From Ruminococcus sp. (GTDB lineage Bacteria > Bacillota > Clostridia > Oscillospirales > Ruminococcaceae), in contig JAFXDK010000088.1 in the NCBI GenBank assembly GCA_017521805.1, positions 1-46,215 of the forward strand: a stretch of DNA of 46,215 nt, in the 5' to 3' direction. The translations under genes and the position numbers were made by a program. The notes beneath the pieces are model-generated. The model had not been told where the DNA came from, made no database searches, and saw nothing but the letters and a program-made list of their open reading frames with translations. Positions within the stretch are counted from its first letter, which is position 1, and every line of letters begins with the position of its first letter. Below, in pieces: positions 16,173-25,523 of the stretch.

Positions 16173-16859
16173 ATGGATAATCTTTCAGAAAAGCTTATGG
16201 AAGAACTCGAAAACCACACTGCGTTTACCATACCAATTTTCGGAGGTATACCCGTCCCCGATTCCTGTGCTGTATCGTGGATAATCATTGCAGTGGTGGT
16301 ACTGCTTTCAATTATCCTGACGCATAATATGAAAAAAGTACCGCAGGGAAAGCAATGTCTGCTTGAAATCGGCATAACGTGGATGAACGACTTTTTCCTT
16401 GATACTCTCGGGCCACACGGAAAAAAGTATCTGCCAATACTGGAAACATTCATGATATACATAGGATTTTCCAATCTTATCGGCTTATTCGGCTTTGTAC
16501 CGCCAACCAAGGATATCAACGTAACAGTAGCCCTTGCAGTTATGGCATCCATATTGATACAGGTTGCAGGCTTCAAGGAAAAGGGCGGAAAAAAATGGGC
16601 AAAGGGATTTTTAGAGCCAATGCCGGCAATGCTTCCAATGAATCTGCTGGAGCTTGTAACCCGTCCCCTTTCAATGAGTATGCGACTTTTCGGCAATGTT
16701 TTAGGCGCATTTGTTGTAATGGAGCTTATAAAGATATGCATACCGGGAGGTATACCCGTGCCGTTCAGCCTTTATTTTGACATATTCGACGGCGCAATTC
16801 AGGCATATGTATTTGTATTCCTCACATCTCTCTTTATGGCAGAAGCTATTGAGGAATAG
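16173..16859 (+). CDS. atpB: ATP synthase F0 subunit a
   Basis: This 228-residue integral membrane protein forms the ion half-channels beside the c ring. Five or six hydrophobic helices are visible, and the key segment RPLSMSMRLFGNVLGAF carries the essential arginine (equivalent to E. coli aArg210), followed by an IQAYVFVFLTSLFMAEA helix. The start is preceded by AAGGTGAT. It is the first gene of the operon; neither atpI nor another gene precedes it. A 260-base repeat-filled gap separates it from atpE, which is unusual inside an atp operon. Confidence 0.96.
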   Translation: MDNLSEKLMEELENHTAFTIPIFGGIPVPDSCAVSWIIIAVVVLLSIILTHNMKKVPQGKQCLLEIGITWMNDFFLDTLGPHGKKYLPILETFMIYIGFSNLIGLFGFVPPTKDINVTVALAVMASILIQVAGFKEKGGKKWAKGFLEPMPAMLPMNLLELVTRPLSMSMRLFGNVLGAFVVMELIKICIPGGIPVPFSLYFDIFDGAIQAYVFVFLTSLFMAEAIEE

Positions 16860-16873
16860 GAATACGGACAATC

Positions 16874-17036
16874 TGTAGGGGCGGCTATTATCCGCCAGAA
16901 ACAACGAACACTTGTATTCGGACTGCCAAAGGCAGCCCCTACAAAATAAATTTATTTTGCACAGCGTAGGGGCCGCCTTCGGCGGTTCGCAGTCTGCAAA
17001 AAATATGATGTAGGGACACGGCGTGCCGCGTCCGTT
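16874..17036. repeat. Cluster of four family B repeats inside the atp operon
   Basis: Four units lie between atpB and atpE: 16874-16896 (TGTAGGGGCGGC), 16920-16943 (reverse, GCAGCCCCTACA), 16965-16990 (GTAGGGGCCGCC) and 17009-17036 (TGTAGGGACACGG/CCGCGTCCG). Each is a short GC-rich palindrome. They are non-coding and do not include a clear uridine-tailed terminator. Confidence 0.8.
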
Positions 17037-17119
17037 ATACAATATGCCATTTTCAAACAATTCAGGCGAAAATCCGCCGCAAATCAAATCAAAAGAATTA
17101 AATCTTGGAGGTATTTATT

Positions 17120-17344
17120 ATGGGATTAGTTGCTATTGGTGCTGCTATTGCAGTTCTCACAGGTGCAGGCGCAGGAGTTGGTATCGGTATTGCCACAGCA
17201 AAGGCTGCAGAGGCTATCGCCCGTCAGCCCGAAGCTAAAAAGGATATCAGAAGTGCAATGCTTCTCGGATGTGTACTTGCAGAGGCTACAGCTATTTACG
17301 GCTTTGTTATTGCACTCCTTATCATTGTTATGCTTGGCAAGTAA
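17120..17344 (+). CDS. atpE: ATP synthase F0 subunit c
   Basis: I start at ATG 17120 (MGLVAIG), 74 residues, because GGAGG lies just upstream; a TTG at 17105 overlaps that site. Two helices form a hairpin around the conserved polar loop ARQPEAK. The ion-binding carboxylate is the Glu in LAEATAIYGF. Compared with sodium-type c subunits (for example Ilyobacter, Gln32 and Ser66), the equivalent positions here are Ile (GVGIGIA) and Ala, so proton coupling is more likely; this last point is inference from a remembered alignment. Confidence 0.95.
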   Translation: MGLVAIGAAIAVLTGAGAGVGIGIATAKAAEAIARQPEAKKDIRSAMLLGCVLAEATAIYGFVIALLIIVMLGK

Positions 17345-17359
17345 GACGGAGGATTTCCA

Positions 17360-17851
17360 ATGCTTAAATTTGAATTCTGGAATATTTTCTGGACGGTATT
17401 CAACGTACTTCTGCTTTTTGTACTGCTCAGAATATTCCTGTTTAAACCTATCAACAAAATGCTGGATGACCGCACCCAAGCAATTCAAAAGGACTACGAC
17501 GACGCTGAACGCGCACGCAGGGAAGCCGAGGAGCTGAAAGCTCAGTACGACACTTCTATCAGCGAGGCTAAGGAGGAAGCTGCAAAGATACTCCGCACCG
17601 CCCATGAAGAAGCCGAAAACGAGCGTGAGGCAATTATCCGCAAATCCCACGAGGAAGCGGAAAATATCGTTGCCGCCGCAAGTGAAACTATTGAAAACGA
17701 GCGCAAGCGCGTAATCCGTCAGGCACATTCCGAAATCGCAGACCTTGCTGTTGAAGCGGCTTCAAAAATTGTAGGCGCAAATCTGGACGACGAAAAGAAC
17801 CGTAAGCTTGTTGATGAGTTCCTTTCCGCAGAGGAGGCTGACCGCAGATGA
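17360..17851 (+). CDS. atpF: ATP synthase F0 subunit b
   Basis: This 163-residue peripheral-stalk protein has one N-terminal membrane helix (about 6-28) and a long charged helix rich in Ala, Glu and Arg, which dimerises. The segment [13 protein letters not shown] directly after the membrane helix is typical of b subunits. Its stop overlaps the start of the delta-alpha fusion gene (ATGA). The b dimer should bind the delta part of that fusion. Confidence 0.95.
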   Translation: MLKFEFWNIFWTVFNVLLLFVLLRIFLFKPINKMLDDRTQAIQKDYDDAERARREAEELKAQYDTSISEAKEEAAKILRTAHEEAENEREAIIRKSHEEAENIVAAASETIENERKRVIRQAHSEIADLAVEAASKIVGANLDDEKNRKLVDEFLSAEEADRR

Positions 17852-19872
17852 AAGATACAGCCAAAGAATTTCTCAACGAGTTGGTGCGGCTGAATATTCC
17901 GCGAGAGGATATCGAAACCGCCAAGGGCATATTTGCCGCCTGTCCCGATGTAAAGGACACATTGGCAAATCCCCTTATAACCTTTGACGAAAAGCGAATC
18001 GCCATAAAGCAGATTTTCCCCAAATCCCTTGAACGTCCCATGGCAAATGCCGCAAAATCGGGAGTTATCGAGGATTTAGACGAAATATTTGAAGCATATC
18101 AGGATATACTCCTTGAAAAACAGAAAAGCATCAAGGCAGTTGTCCGCTATGTCACACCTCTGACGGAAAATCAGCAGGCGGAGCTTCGCCGCTTCATCAA
18201 GGAAAAATTCACCAAAGAAGACGTAGACATCGAATACAAACACGACCCCGATATTATCGGCGGCTTTATCCTCAGCGCAGGAGATGTGGAATTCGACCGC
18301 AGCTACCGCACAAGTCTCCGTTCAATCCGTGAATCCCTGAAACAGAAAGCAAATGAAAGCGTAACAATAAGCGGAAAGGATTTCAAATCAAAGGATATAA
18401 TATCCGTTCTCAAAACAGAGATAAAGGATTTTGAAGTCCGTTCAGGCGCGTCCGAAACAGGCTTTATTATCCGTCTCGGCGATGGTATCGCCCGTGTCCG
18501 CGGCATGAGCGGAGTTATGTACGGCGAGCTTGTGGAATTTGAAACAGGTGTACGCGGTATTGTCCAGAATATCGAGGATAATTCTGTGGGAATCGTACTT
18601 CTTGGCGACGACTACGGACTTACCGAGGGCTCAACAGTAGTACGCACCTGCAAGCGCGCAGGAATCGGCGTAAGCGACGAGCTTTTAGGCAGAGTTGTAG
18701 ACGCTCTGGGCTCAGCAATCGACGGACAGGGACAGATACACGCGGAGGACTACTTCCCCATTGAGCGTGAAGCCCCCGGTGTTATCGAGCGCAAGCCCGT
18801 AAACGTCCCCTTGCAGACAGGCATACTTTCCATTGATTCCATGTTCCCTATCGGCAGAGGACAGCGTGAGCTGATTATCGGCGACAGACAGACAGGCAAG
18901 ACTTCAATTGCCATAGATACAATAATCAACCAGAAAGGGCAGGACGTTATCTGCATTTATGCAGCTATCGGTCAGAAATCCTCAACAGTTGCACAGGTTG
19001 TAAATACCCTTAAAAAGTACGGCGCAATGGATTATTCCGTAGTTGTAACAGCATCGGCTTCTGAGCCTGCGCCTTTCCAGTATATCTGCCCTTATTCCGC
19101 CACAGCAATTGCTGAATACTTCATGTCAAAGGGCAAAGACGTACTTATCATATACGACGACCTTTCAAAGCATGCCGTTGCATATCGTGCAATGTCCCTG
19201 CTGCTGCATCGTCCCCCGGGACGTGAAGCATACCCCGGAGACGTTTTCTATCTCCATTCGAGACTGCTTGAGCGTTCAAGCCGACTTGATGATGAACACG
19301 GCGGCGGCTCACTTACAGCACTGCCGATTATAGAAACTCTTGCAGGCGATATTTCGGCATATATCCCCACAAATGTAATATCAATCACCGACGGACAGAT
19401 TTTCCTTGAAAGCGAACTTTTCAATTCAGGACAGCGTCCTGCGGTAAACTATGGATTATCCGTATCCCGTGTAGGCGGTGCAGCGCAGACAAAGGCAATG
19501 AAAAAGGCGGCAGGAAATCTCCGTATCGACCTTGCACAATTCAAGGAAATGGAGATATTCACCCAGTTTTCATCGGAGCTTGACCCTGCAACATCGGAGC
19601 TTCTTGCCCACGGTCATATGCTGACGGAAATGCTGAAACAGCCCTTGTACAATCCCCGTCCCCACTATGAGCAGGTTATACTGCTGTATGCCGCCCAGCA
19701 CGGACTTTTCAAGCACGTTACACCAAAGGAGCTTAAAGAGTACATCTCCGAGCTGATGAGCTATATCAACAGCTACGGACAGGATATTATTGCAGAAATC
19801 GAAGAAAACCGCGTACTCACCGACGACCTTATGGAGCGTATCGAGCGCATAGTCACAGCATTTGAGGAATAA
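17848..19872 (+). CDS. atpHA: Fused ATP synthase F1 subunit delta-alpha
   Basis: One open frame of 674 residues joins two normally separate subunits. Residues 1-165 are delta: [10 protein letters not shown] near 41-50 in the N-terminal helical domain, and [14 protein letters not shown] near 133-146 in the stalk-binding domain. After a short linker (about 166-180), residues 181-674 are a full alpha subunit beginning [12 protein letters not shown], with GDGIARVRG, Walker [10 protein letters not shown] (345-353), [14 protein letters not shown] and the arginine-finger region [11 protein letters not shown]. No stop codon, ribosome site or in-frame ATG/GTG/TTG sits at the junction. F1 normally holds one delta and three alpha, so the fusion poses a stoichiometry problem. 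Confidence 0.95.
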   Translation: MKDTAKEFLNELVRLNIPREDIETAKGIFAACPDVKDTLANPLITFDEKRIAIKQIFPKSLERPMANAAKSGVIEDLDEIFEAYQDILLEKQKSIKAVVRYVTPLTENQQAELRRFIKEKFTKEDVDIEYKHDPDIIGGFILSAGDVEFDRSYRTSLRSIRESLKQKANESVTISGKDFKSKDIISVLKTEIKDFEVRSGASETGFIIRLGDGIARVRGMSGVMYGELVEFETGVRGIVQNIEDNSVGIVLLGDDYGLTEGSTVVRTCKRAGIGVSDELLGRVVDALGSAIDGQGQIHAEDYFPIEREAPGVIERKPVNVPLQTGILSIDSMFPIGRGQRELIIGDRQTGKTSIAIDTIINQKGQDVICIYAAIGQKSSTVAQVVNTLKKYGAMDYSVVVTASASEPAPFQYICPYSATAIAEYFMSKGKDVLIIYDDLSKHAVAYRAMSLLLHRPPGREAYPGDVFYLHSRLLERSSRLDDEHGGGSLTALPIIETLAGDISAYIPTNVISITDGQIFLESELFNSGQRPAVNYGLSVSRVGGAAQTKAMKKAAGNLRIDLAQFKEMEIFTQFSSELDPATSELLAHGHMLTEMLKQPLYNPRPHYEQVILLYAAQHGLFKHVTPKELKEYISELMSYINSYGQDIIAEIEENRVLTDDLMERIERIVTAFEE

Positions 19873-19881
19873 GGTGATTAT

Positions 19882-20793
19882 ATGCCGAATATAAGAGAAA
19901 TCCACGAGAGGATTGAAAGTATAAAGCAGATTTTAAAAATCACAAATGCTATGTATCTCATATCCTCCTCAAAGCTTAAAAAGGCGCGAAAAGCCCTTGA
20001 TTCCACCGAACCGTATTTCTACAAGCTGCAGGATACAATTGAAAGCGTTCTTGAGCACACTCCTCATATGAGACAGATGTACTTTGACAGGCGATTGAAT
20101 ATCCCCGAGGATAAGCGGAAAAAGGGATATATCGTCATTACAGGGGATAAGGGCTTATGCGGAAGCTACAACCACAATATACTGAAATACACAGAAGAAA
20201 GACTGGATGCCGCCGCAGACCTCAATAACTGCTATCTCTTTGTCATGGGGCAGGTAGGCAGACTTCACTTTCAGCGCAGAATAAAATCGGGAAAGCAGGC
20301 ATATGTTGACGGAGAATTCCTCTATACAACCCAGAATCCCACCCTTTACCGCGCCGCAGAAATTGCGGATATAGTCCTTGAAAAGTTCAAGAAAAAGGAG
20401 CTTGACGAGGTGTGGGTGCTCTACACGGATATGGTAACATCAAACGTGCAGGAGACCCGAACAGTACAGCTTCTCCCCTTTGAGCGCAGACATTTCGGCA
20501 AAGCAGAGGACGGTACACTGAAAAAGCTTCCAAAAGCGTCATTTGTGCCCTCTCCCGAAAAGGTTATGGACTATCTCATTCCCCAGTACGCAAAGGGCAT
20601 AATTTACGGCGCAATGGTTGAGGCTTTCTGCTGTGAACAGCATTCGCGCATGACGGCTATGGATGCCGCCACCACAAGCGCAAAAGATATGATACACGAC
20701 CTCTCACTTATGTACAACCGCGCAAGACAAGCGGCAATCACTCAGGAAATCACCGAGGTATGCGGCGGCGCATCTAAGGTACAGGAGGAATAA
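19882..20793 (+). CDS. atpG: ATP synthase F1 subunit gamma
   Basis: This 303-residue rotor subunit has the N-terminal helix RIESIKQILKITNAMYLIS, the ITGDKGLCGSYN motif of the Rossmann domain, and the C-terminal helix with AAIT-QEI-T-E-V-GGA pattern (RQAAITQEITEVCGGAS), all diagnostic of gamma. It rotates inside the alpha3-beta3 hexamer. The length is about 15 residues above the typical bacterial gamma; the extra residues are in the middle, around 200-230 (FGKAEDGTLKKLPKASF). The start follows GGTGATT, nine bases after the fusion gene. Confidence 0.95.
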   Translation: MPNIREIHERIESIKQILKITNAMYLISSSKLKKARKALDSTEPYFYKLQDTIESVLEHTPHMRQMYFDRRLNIPEDKRKKGYIVITGDKGLCGSYNHNILKYTEERLDAAADLNNCYLFVMGQVGRLHFQRRIKSGKQAYVDGEFLYTTQNPTLYRAAEIADIVLEKFKKKELDEVWVLYTDMVTSNVQETRTVQLLPFERRHFGKAEDGTLKKLPKASFVPSPEKVMDYLIPQYAKGIIYGAMVEAFCCEQHSRMTAMDAATTSAKDMIHDLSLMYNRARQAAITQEITEVCGGASKVQEE

Positions 20794-20817
20794 CGAAAAG
20801 AGGTGTTTTCATTTTAA

Positions 20818-22215
<1,398 letters not shown>

Positions 22216-22217
22216 TC

Positions 22218-22628
22218 ATGGCAAAGACATTTTATCTTGAAATAATTACCTCAAACCGCGTATTTTTTCAGGGCGACTGCGAGCATCTCGTAATAACCGC
22301 CATAGACGGACATATGGGCATACTTGCAGGCCATGAGCCCCTTGTAACGTCACTCCCCACAGGAGAGCTGAAATATATGGTTGAGGGCGAATGGAAATAT
22401 GCCGCCATATCAGAGGGATTTATCGAAGTTCTCCCCGACAGAGCCGTAATTCTTGCGGATTCCTGCGAGCTTCCCGAGGAAATCGACATAAAGCGCGCCG
22501 AGGAAGCAAGGGAACGTGCCGAGGAAATGCTCCGACAGCAGCAGAGTATCCGCGAATACTACGAAACACAAGCGGCACTTAACCGCGCCATGAACAGACT
22601 TAAAATATCCCAGAAACATTTTAAGTAG
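22218..22628 (+). CDS. atpC: ATP synthase F1 subunit epsilon
   Basis: This 136-residue subunit has the N-terminal beta sandwich (ITSNRVFFQGDCEHLVITAI, GHMGILAGHEPLV) and a C-terminal pair of helices (about 88-133, RAEEARERAEEMLRQQQ) that can inhibit rotation. It lies two bases after atpD and closes the atp operon. No terminator is evident; the secD promoter follows within 100 bases. Confidence 0.94.
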   Translation: MAKTFYLEIITSNRVFFQGDCEHLVITAIDGHMGILAGHEPLVTSLPTGELKYMVEGEWKYAAISEGFIEVLPDRAVILADSCELPEEIDIKRAEEARERAEEMLRQQQSIREYYETQAALNRAMNRLKISQKHFK

Positions 22629-22719
22629 CTAAATATTGGCACTCTCTGTTGATATCACCAAAAATACAGTGCTCAAATTGTGCAAAATTTCAAAATATGC
22701 CCATTTACAATGTATATGC

Positions 22720-22748
22720 TTGACTTTTACTGTGAAATATTGTAAAAT
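22720..22748 (+). promoter_or_regulatory. Sigma-A promoter for secDF
   Basis: TTGACT and TAAAAT are 17 bases apart, about 60 bases before the secD start. Confidence 0.65.
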
Positions 22749-22809
22749 AATAGTAATTGTCACAGACAAAAATCAAGGGAAATTTTTTCCCGAACAGGAG
22801 GCAAAAGAC

Positions 22810-24219
22810 GTGAAAAAGATTCACAAATCCACTTTCTTCATTGTCGTTGCTATTATTGCGTTATTCGCAGTCTCCACAATCACAGGATTCGATTACTTCT
22901 ACGGCGATAACAAGACTACCGTCGTAAAGGGCGTTGACGATATCCGTCTTGGTATTGATATACAGGGCGGCGTTGACGTAACATTCGCTCCTTCAGGAGA
23001 CTACGACGCTACCGATGATCAGCTTGACTCTGCTACTGAGATTATCAAAACCCGTCTCAGTTCACTCGGTATCAACGACAACGAAATTTACAGCGACACC
23101 AAATCAGACCGTATTATCGTACGTTTTCCATGGCAGGCAGGCGAAAGCGAATATGATGCAGAAGCCGCTGTTAAGGAGCTTGGCGAAATGGCTGAGCTGA
23201 CTTTCCGCCGCGGAAGTGACTACGATACCGACGAGGAGGGAAATATCACCCCTACAGGCGAAATCGTTCTTACAGGTGCCGATATCGCAAACGCTGATTA
23301 TGGCTATTTCCCCGATGATAACGGCAGCTATGAATGGGTGGTAACCCTTGACCTCAACACAACAGGCAAGGACGCTTTCGCAGCTGCTACTGCTGAGCTT
23401 GCAGGCACAGGTACTCCCATTTCCATCTGGATGGATAACACCATGATATCCGCTCCTAATGTAAACGAGGCTATTACAGGCGGCGAAGCTCAGATTACAG
23501 GTGATTTCGACGAAAACTCATCCAAGAAGCTTGCAAACCAGATTAATTCAGGCGCACTTCCTTTCAAAATGGAGACAACAAGCTTCAAGACAATCTCATC
23601 AACTATGGGTGAGGGTTCTCTCGACGCTATTATCCTTGCCGCATTAATCGCATTTGTTTTCATTGCGATATATATGATTGTACTCTATAAAGTACCCGGC
23701 GTTGTAGCTATCATTGGTATCATCGGACAGATTGCCGCAACTCTTGCAGCTGTAACAGGCTGGTTCGGCTTTATGCCCGGTTCAACTCTTACAATTCCCG
23801 GTATTGCGGGTATTATCCTTGCTGTAGGTATGGGTGTTGACGCTAACATCATCACAGGTGAGCGTATCAAGGAGGAGATCCGTTCAGGAAAATCTCTGGA
23901 ATCCGCTATCCGCGTGGCTTACAAGCGTGCATTCTCCGCTATCCTTGACGGTAACATCACTAACGTTCTTATCGCAATTATTCTTATGGGTGCTTTCGGA
24001 GTTCCTACAAGCTTCTTCTCAAAGATTCTCAACAAAACAGTATTCTTCATGTTCGGTGCAACAACTGAGGGTGTTGTATACTCCTTCGGCTTCACACTCC
24101 TTGTAGGTGTTATATGTAACTTTATCTTCGGCGTATTCGCTTCAAGAATCATGGTTACATCACTTTCCAAGTTCAAGGGTCTCCAGAACAGAAAGCTTTA
24201 TGGAGGTGATGTCAAGTGA
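22810..24219 (+). CDS. secD: Protein translocase subunit SecD
   Basis: I take the GTG at 22810 (VKKIHKST) as start, preceded by GGAGG; the frame is open further upstream but that part overlaps the promoter. The 469-residue protein has one N-terminal membrane helix, a periplasmic-type domain with LGIDIQGGVDVTF and DLNTTGKDAF, and five C-terminal membrane helices with the SecD signature AVGMGVDANIITGERIKEE. SecD with SecF uses the proton gradient to help complete protein export. The stop overlaps the secF start. Confidence 0.95.
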   Translation: MKKIHKSTFFIVVAIIALFAVSTITGFDYFYGDNKTTVVKGVDDIRLGIDIQGGVDVTFAPSGDYDATDDQLDSATEIIKTRLSSLGINDNEIYSDTKSDRIIVRFPWQAGESEYDAEAAVKELGEMAELTFRRGSDYDTDEEGNITPTGEIVLTGADIANADYGYFPDDNGSYEWVVTLDLNTTGKDAFAAATAELAGTGTPISIWMDNTMISAPNVNEAITGGEAQITGDFDENSSKKLANQINSGALPFKMETTSFKTISSTMGEGSLDAIILAALIAFVFIAIYMIVLYKVPGVVAIIGIIGQIAATLAAVTGWFGFMPGSTLTIPGIAGIILAVGMGVDANIITGERIKEEIRSGKSLESAIRVAYKRAFSAILDGNITNVLIAIILMGAFGVPTSFFSKILNKTVFFMFGATTEGVVYSFGFTLLVGVICNFIFGVFASRIMVTSLSKFKGLQNRKLYGGDVK

Positions 24220-25184
24220 GTAAGAAAAAGAAACAGGTAGCTGCTGCAGCTGCTCCGGATTGCAAAATCTACAACTTCTGCGGAAAGAAAAGAATGATTC
24301 TTGCAATCGTTATATGCGTTGTTGTTGCTCTCCTTGCAGGCATCCTCATCAGAGGCGTTGACCTTGCTATCGAGTTCAAGGGCGGTACAATGCTCACCTA
24401 CTCATATGAGGGTGACCTCGATACAAACGGCGTAAAATCAGCCGCTGAGGAGATTGTAAATACTCCCGTTACTATCCGTACAGGTGAAAGCCTTGAGGGT
24501 AACGGACATCAGATAACACTTTCCTTTACATCTGAGGAAGGACTTAACGCAGACAAGCAGTATGAGCTTACAAATGCTCTTAACACAAAGTATCCCGACA
24601 ATAAGCTTGCGCTTTTCGATTCAAACGACGTAAGCCCTGCTTCAGGACGCGAATTCCTGCTGAAATGTCTGCTTGCAATGGTTGTTGCGGCTATACTCAT
24701 CATCATCTACATCGCTATCCGATTCCAGAAAATCGGTGGCTGGTCTGCCGGTGTATGCTCAATATTCGCACTTTGCCACGACCTTATGGCTGCACTTGCG
24801 GCTTCAATCCTTTTCGGATTTGAGTTCAATGCAAATATCGTTGCGGTAATTCTTACAATTCTCGGTTATTCTATCAATAACACAATCGTTATCTATGACA
24901 GAATCAGAGAGAACAAGACACTTTATCCCAACGCTACACTGAATGAGCTTATCAACATGGGATGTTCACAGTCTCTTACACGTTCAATCAGAACATCTAT
25001 TACAACAATCGGTACAATGATTATCGTATCAATCGTTGTATTTGTAAGCGGCTATACATCACTGCTCAGCTTCTCAGTTCCGCTTATCTTTGGTCTTATT
25101 TCAGGTACTTACTCATCACTCTTTGTTGCACCTGTAACATGGTCATGGCTGATGAATAAGAAAGCTGCTAAGAATTCCAAGTAA
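24216..25184 (+). CDS. secF: Protein translocase subunit SecF
   Basis: This 322-residue membrane protein starts with GTG overlapping the secD stop (GTGA) and has GGAGGTGAT upstream. It shows the RGVDLAIEFKGGTMLTY segment after the first helix and the signature ILTILGYSINNTIVIYDRIREN in the C-terminal membrane domain. The separate secD and secF genes contrast with the fused SecDF of Bacillus, as is common in Clostridia. The N-terminus carries an extra basic and alanine-rich cytoplasmic stretch. Confidence 0.95.
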   Translation: MSKKKKQVAAAAAPDCKIYNFCGKKRMILAIVICVVVALLAGILIRGVDLAIEFKGGTMLTYSYEGDLDTNGVKSAAEEIVNTPVTIRTGESLEGNGHQITLSFTSEEGLNADKQYELTNALNTKYPDNKLALFDSNDVSPASGREFLLKCLLAMVVAAILIIIYIAIRFQKIGGWSAGVCSIFALCHDLMAALAASILFGFEFNANIVAVILTILGYSINNTIVIYDRIRENKTLYPNATLNELINMGCSQSLTRSIRTSITTIGTMIIVSIVVFVSGYTSLLSFSVPLIFGLISGTYSSLFVAPVTWSWLMNKKAAKNSK

Positions 25185-25257
25185 ACTTAAAGGCAATCAT
25201 CAAGAGTTAGGAATCATTATGGTTTCTATCTGAGTTTGTTAAAAACAGCACTTTTTA

Positions 25258-25425
25258 GGGGACGCTCTCACTTGCAGAGCGTCCCCTCTTTTCAAACAGT
25301 CCTATGGACTGTTTGAAAATTCCCCCCTTGCAGAGCGCTTGAACGCTATGTGGGACGCTGTCCCACACCCTGCCAGAGACTCTGTCTCTGGACTCTGCTA
25401 AAGGGCTTCGCCCTTTAGAATCCCA
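25258..25425. repeat. Family A composite hairpin repeat, copy 2
   Basis: This full 168-bp copy is in the same orientation as copy 1, with the same order of palindromes: GGGACGCTCT/AGAGCGTCCC, CAAACAGTCC/GGACTGTTTG, AGCG/CGCT, TGTGGGACG/CGTCCCACA-like, CAGAGAC/GTCTCTG and AAAGGGC/GCCCTTT. Several stems carry compensating differences relative to copy 1. Confidence 0.9.
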
Positions 25426-25438
25426 ATCTAAAATCTTA

Positions 25439-25467
25439 TTGACATAATCTCACATATATGCTATAAT
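25439..25467 (+). promoter_or_regulatory. Consensus sigma-A promoter for the glycan export operon
   Basis: TTGACA and TATAAT are 17 bases apart, starting 14 bases after the end of the family A repeat and about 57 bases before the first gene. Confidence 0.9.
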
Positions 25468-25523
25468 ATTGAAGATAATAAGGATATAAACTGTATGTAA
25501 CACTTCGAGGAAAGGATATTAAT

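Larger units (their letters stand above)
25185..25523. other. Intergenic region after secF
   Basis: The region holds family A copy 2 (25258-25425) and the promoter of the next operon (25439-25467). The first 70 bases show nothing recognisable. The strong first hairpin of the repeat, followed by CTCTTTT, may serve as the secDF terminator. Confidence 0.6.

Noticed and set aside
22636-22809. An N-terminal extension of SecD
   Set aside because: The frame is open but covers a promoter, has no ribosome site, and SecD proteins begin near the first membrane helix.
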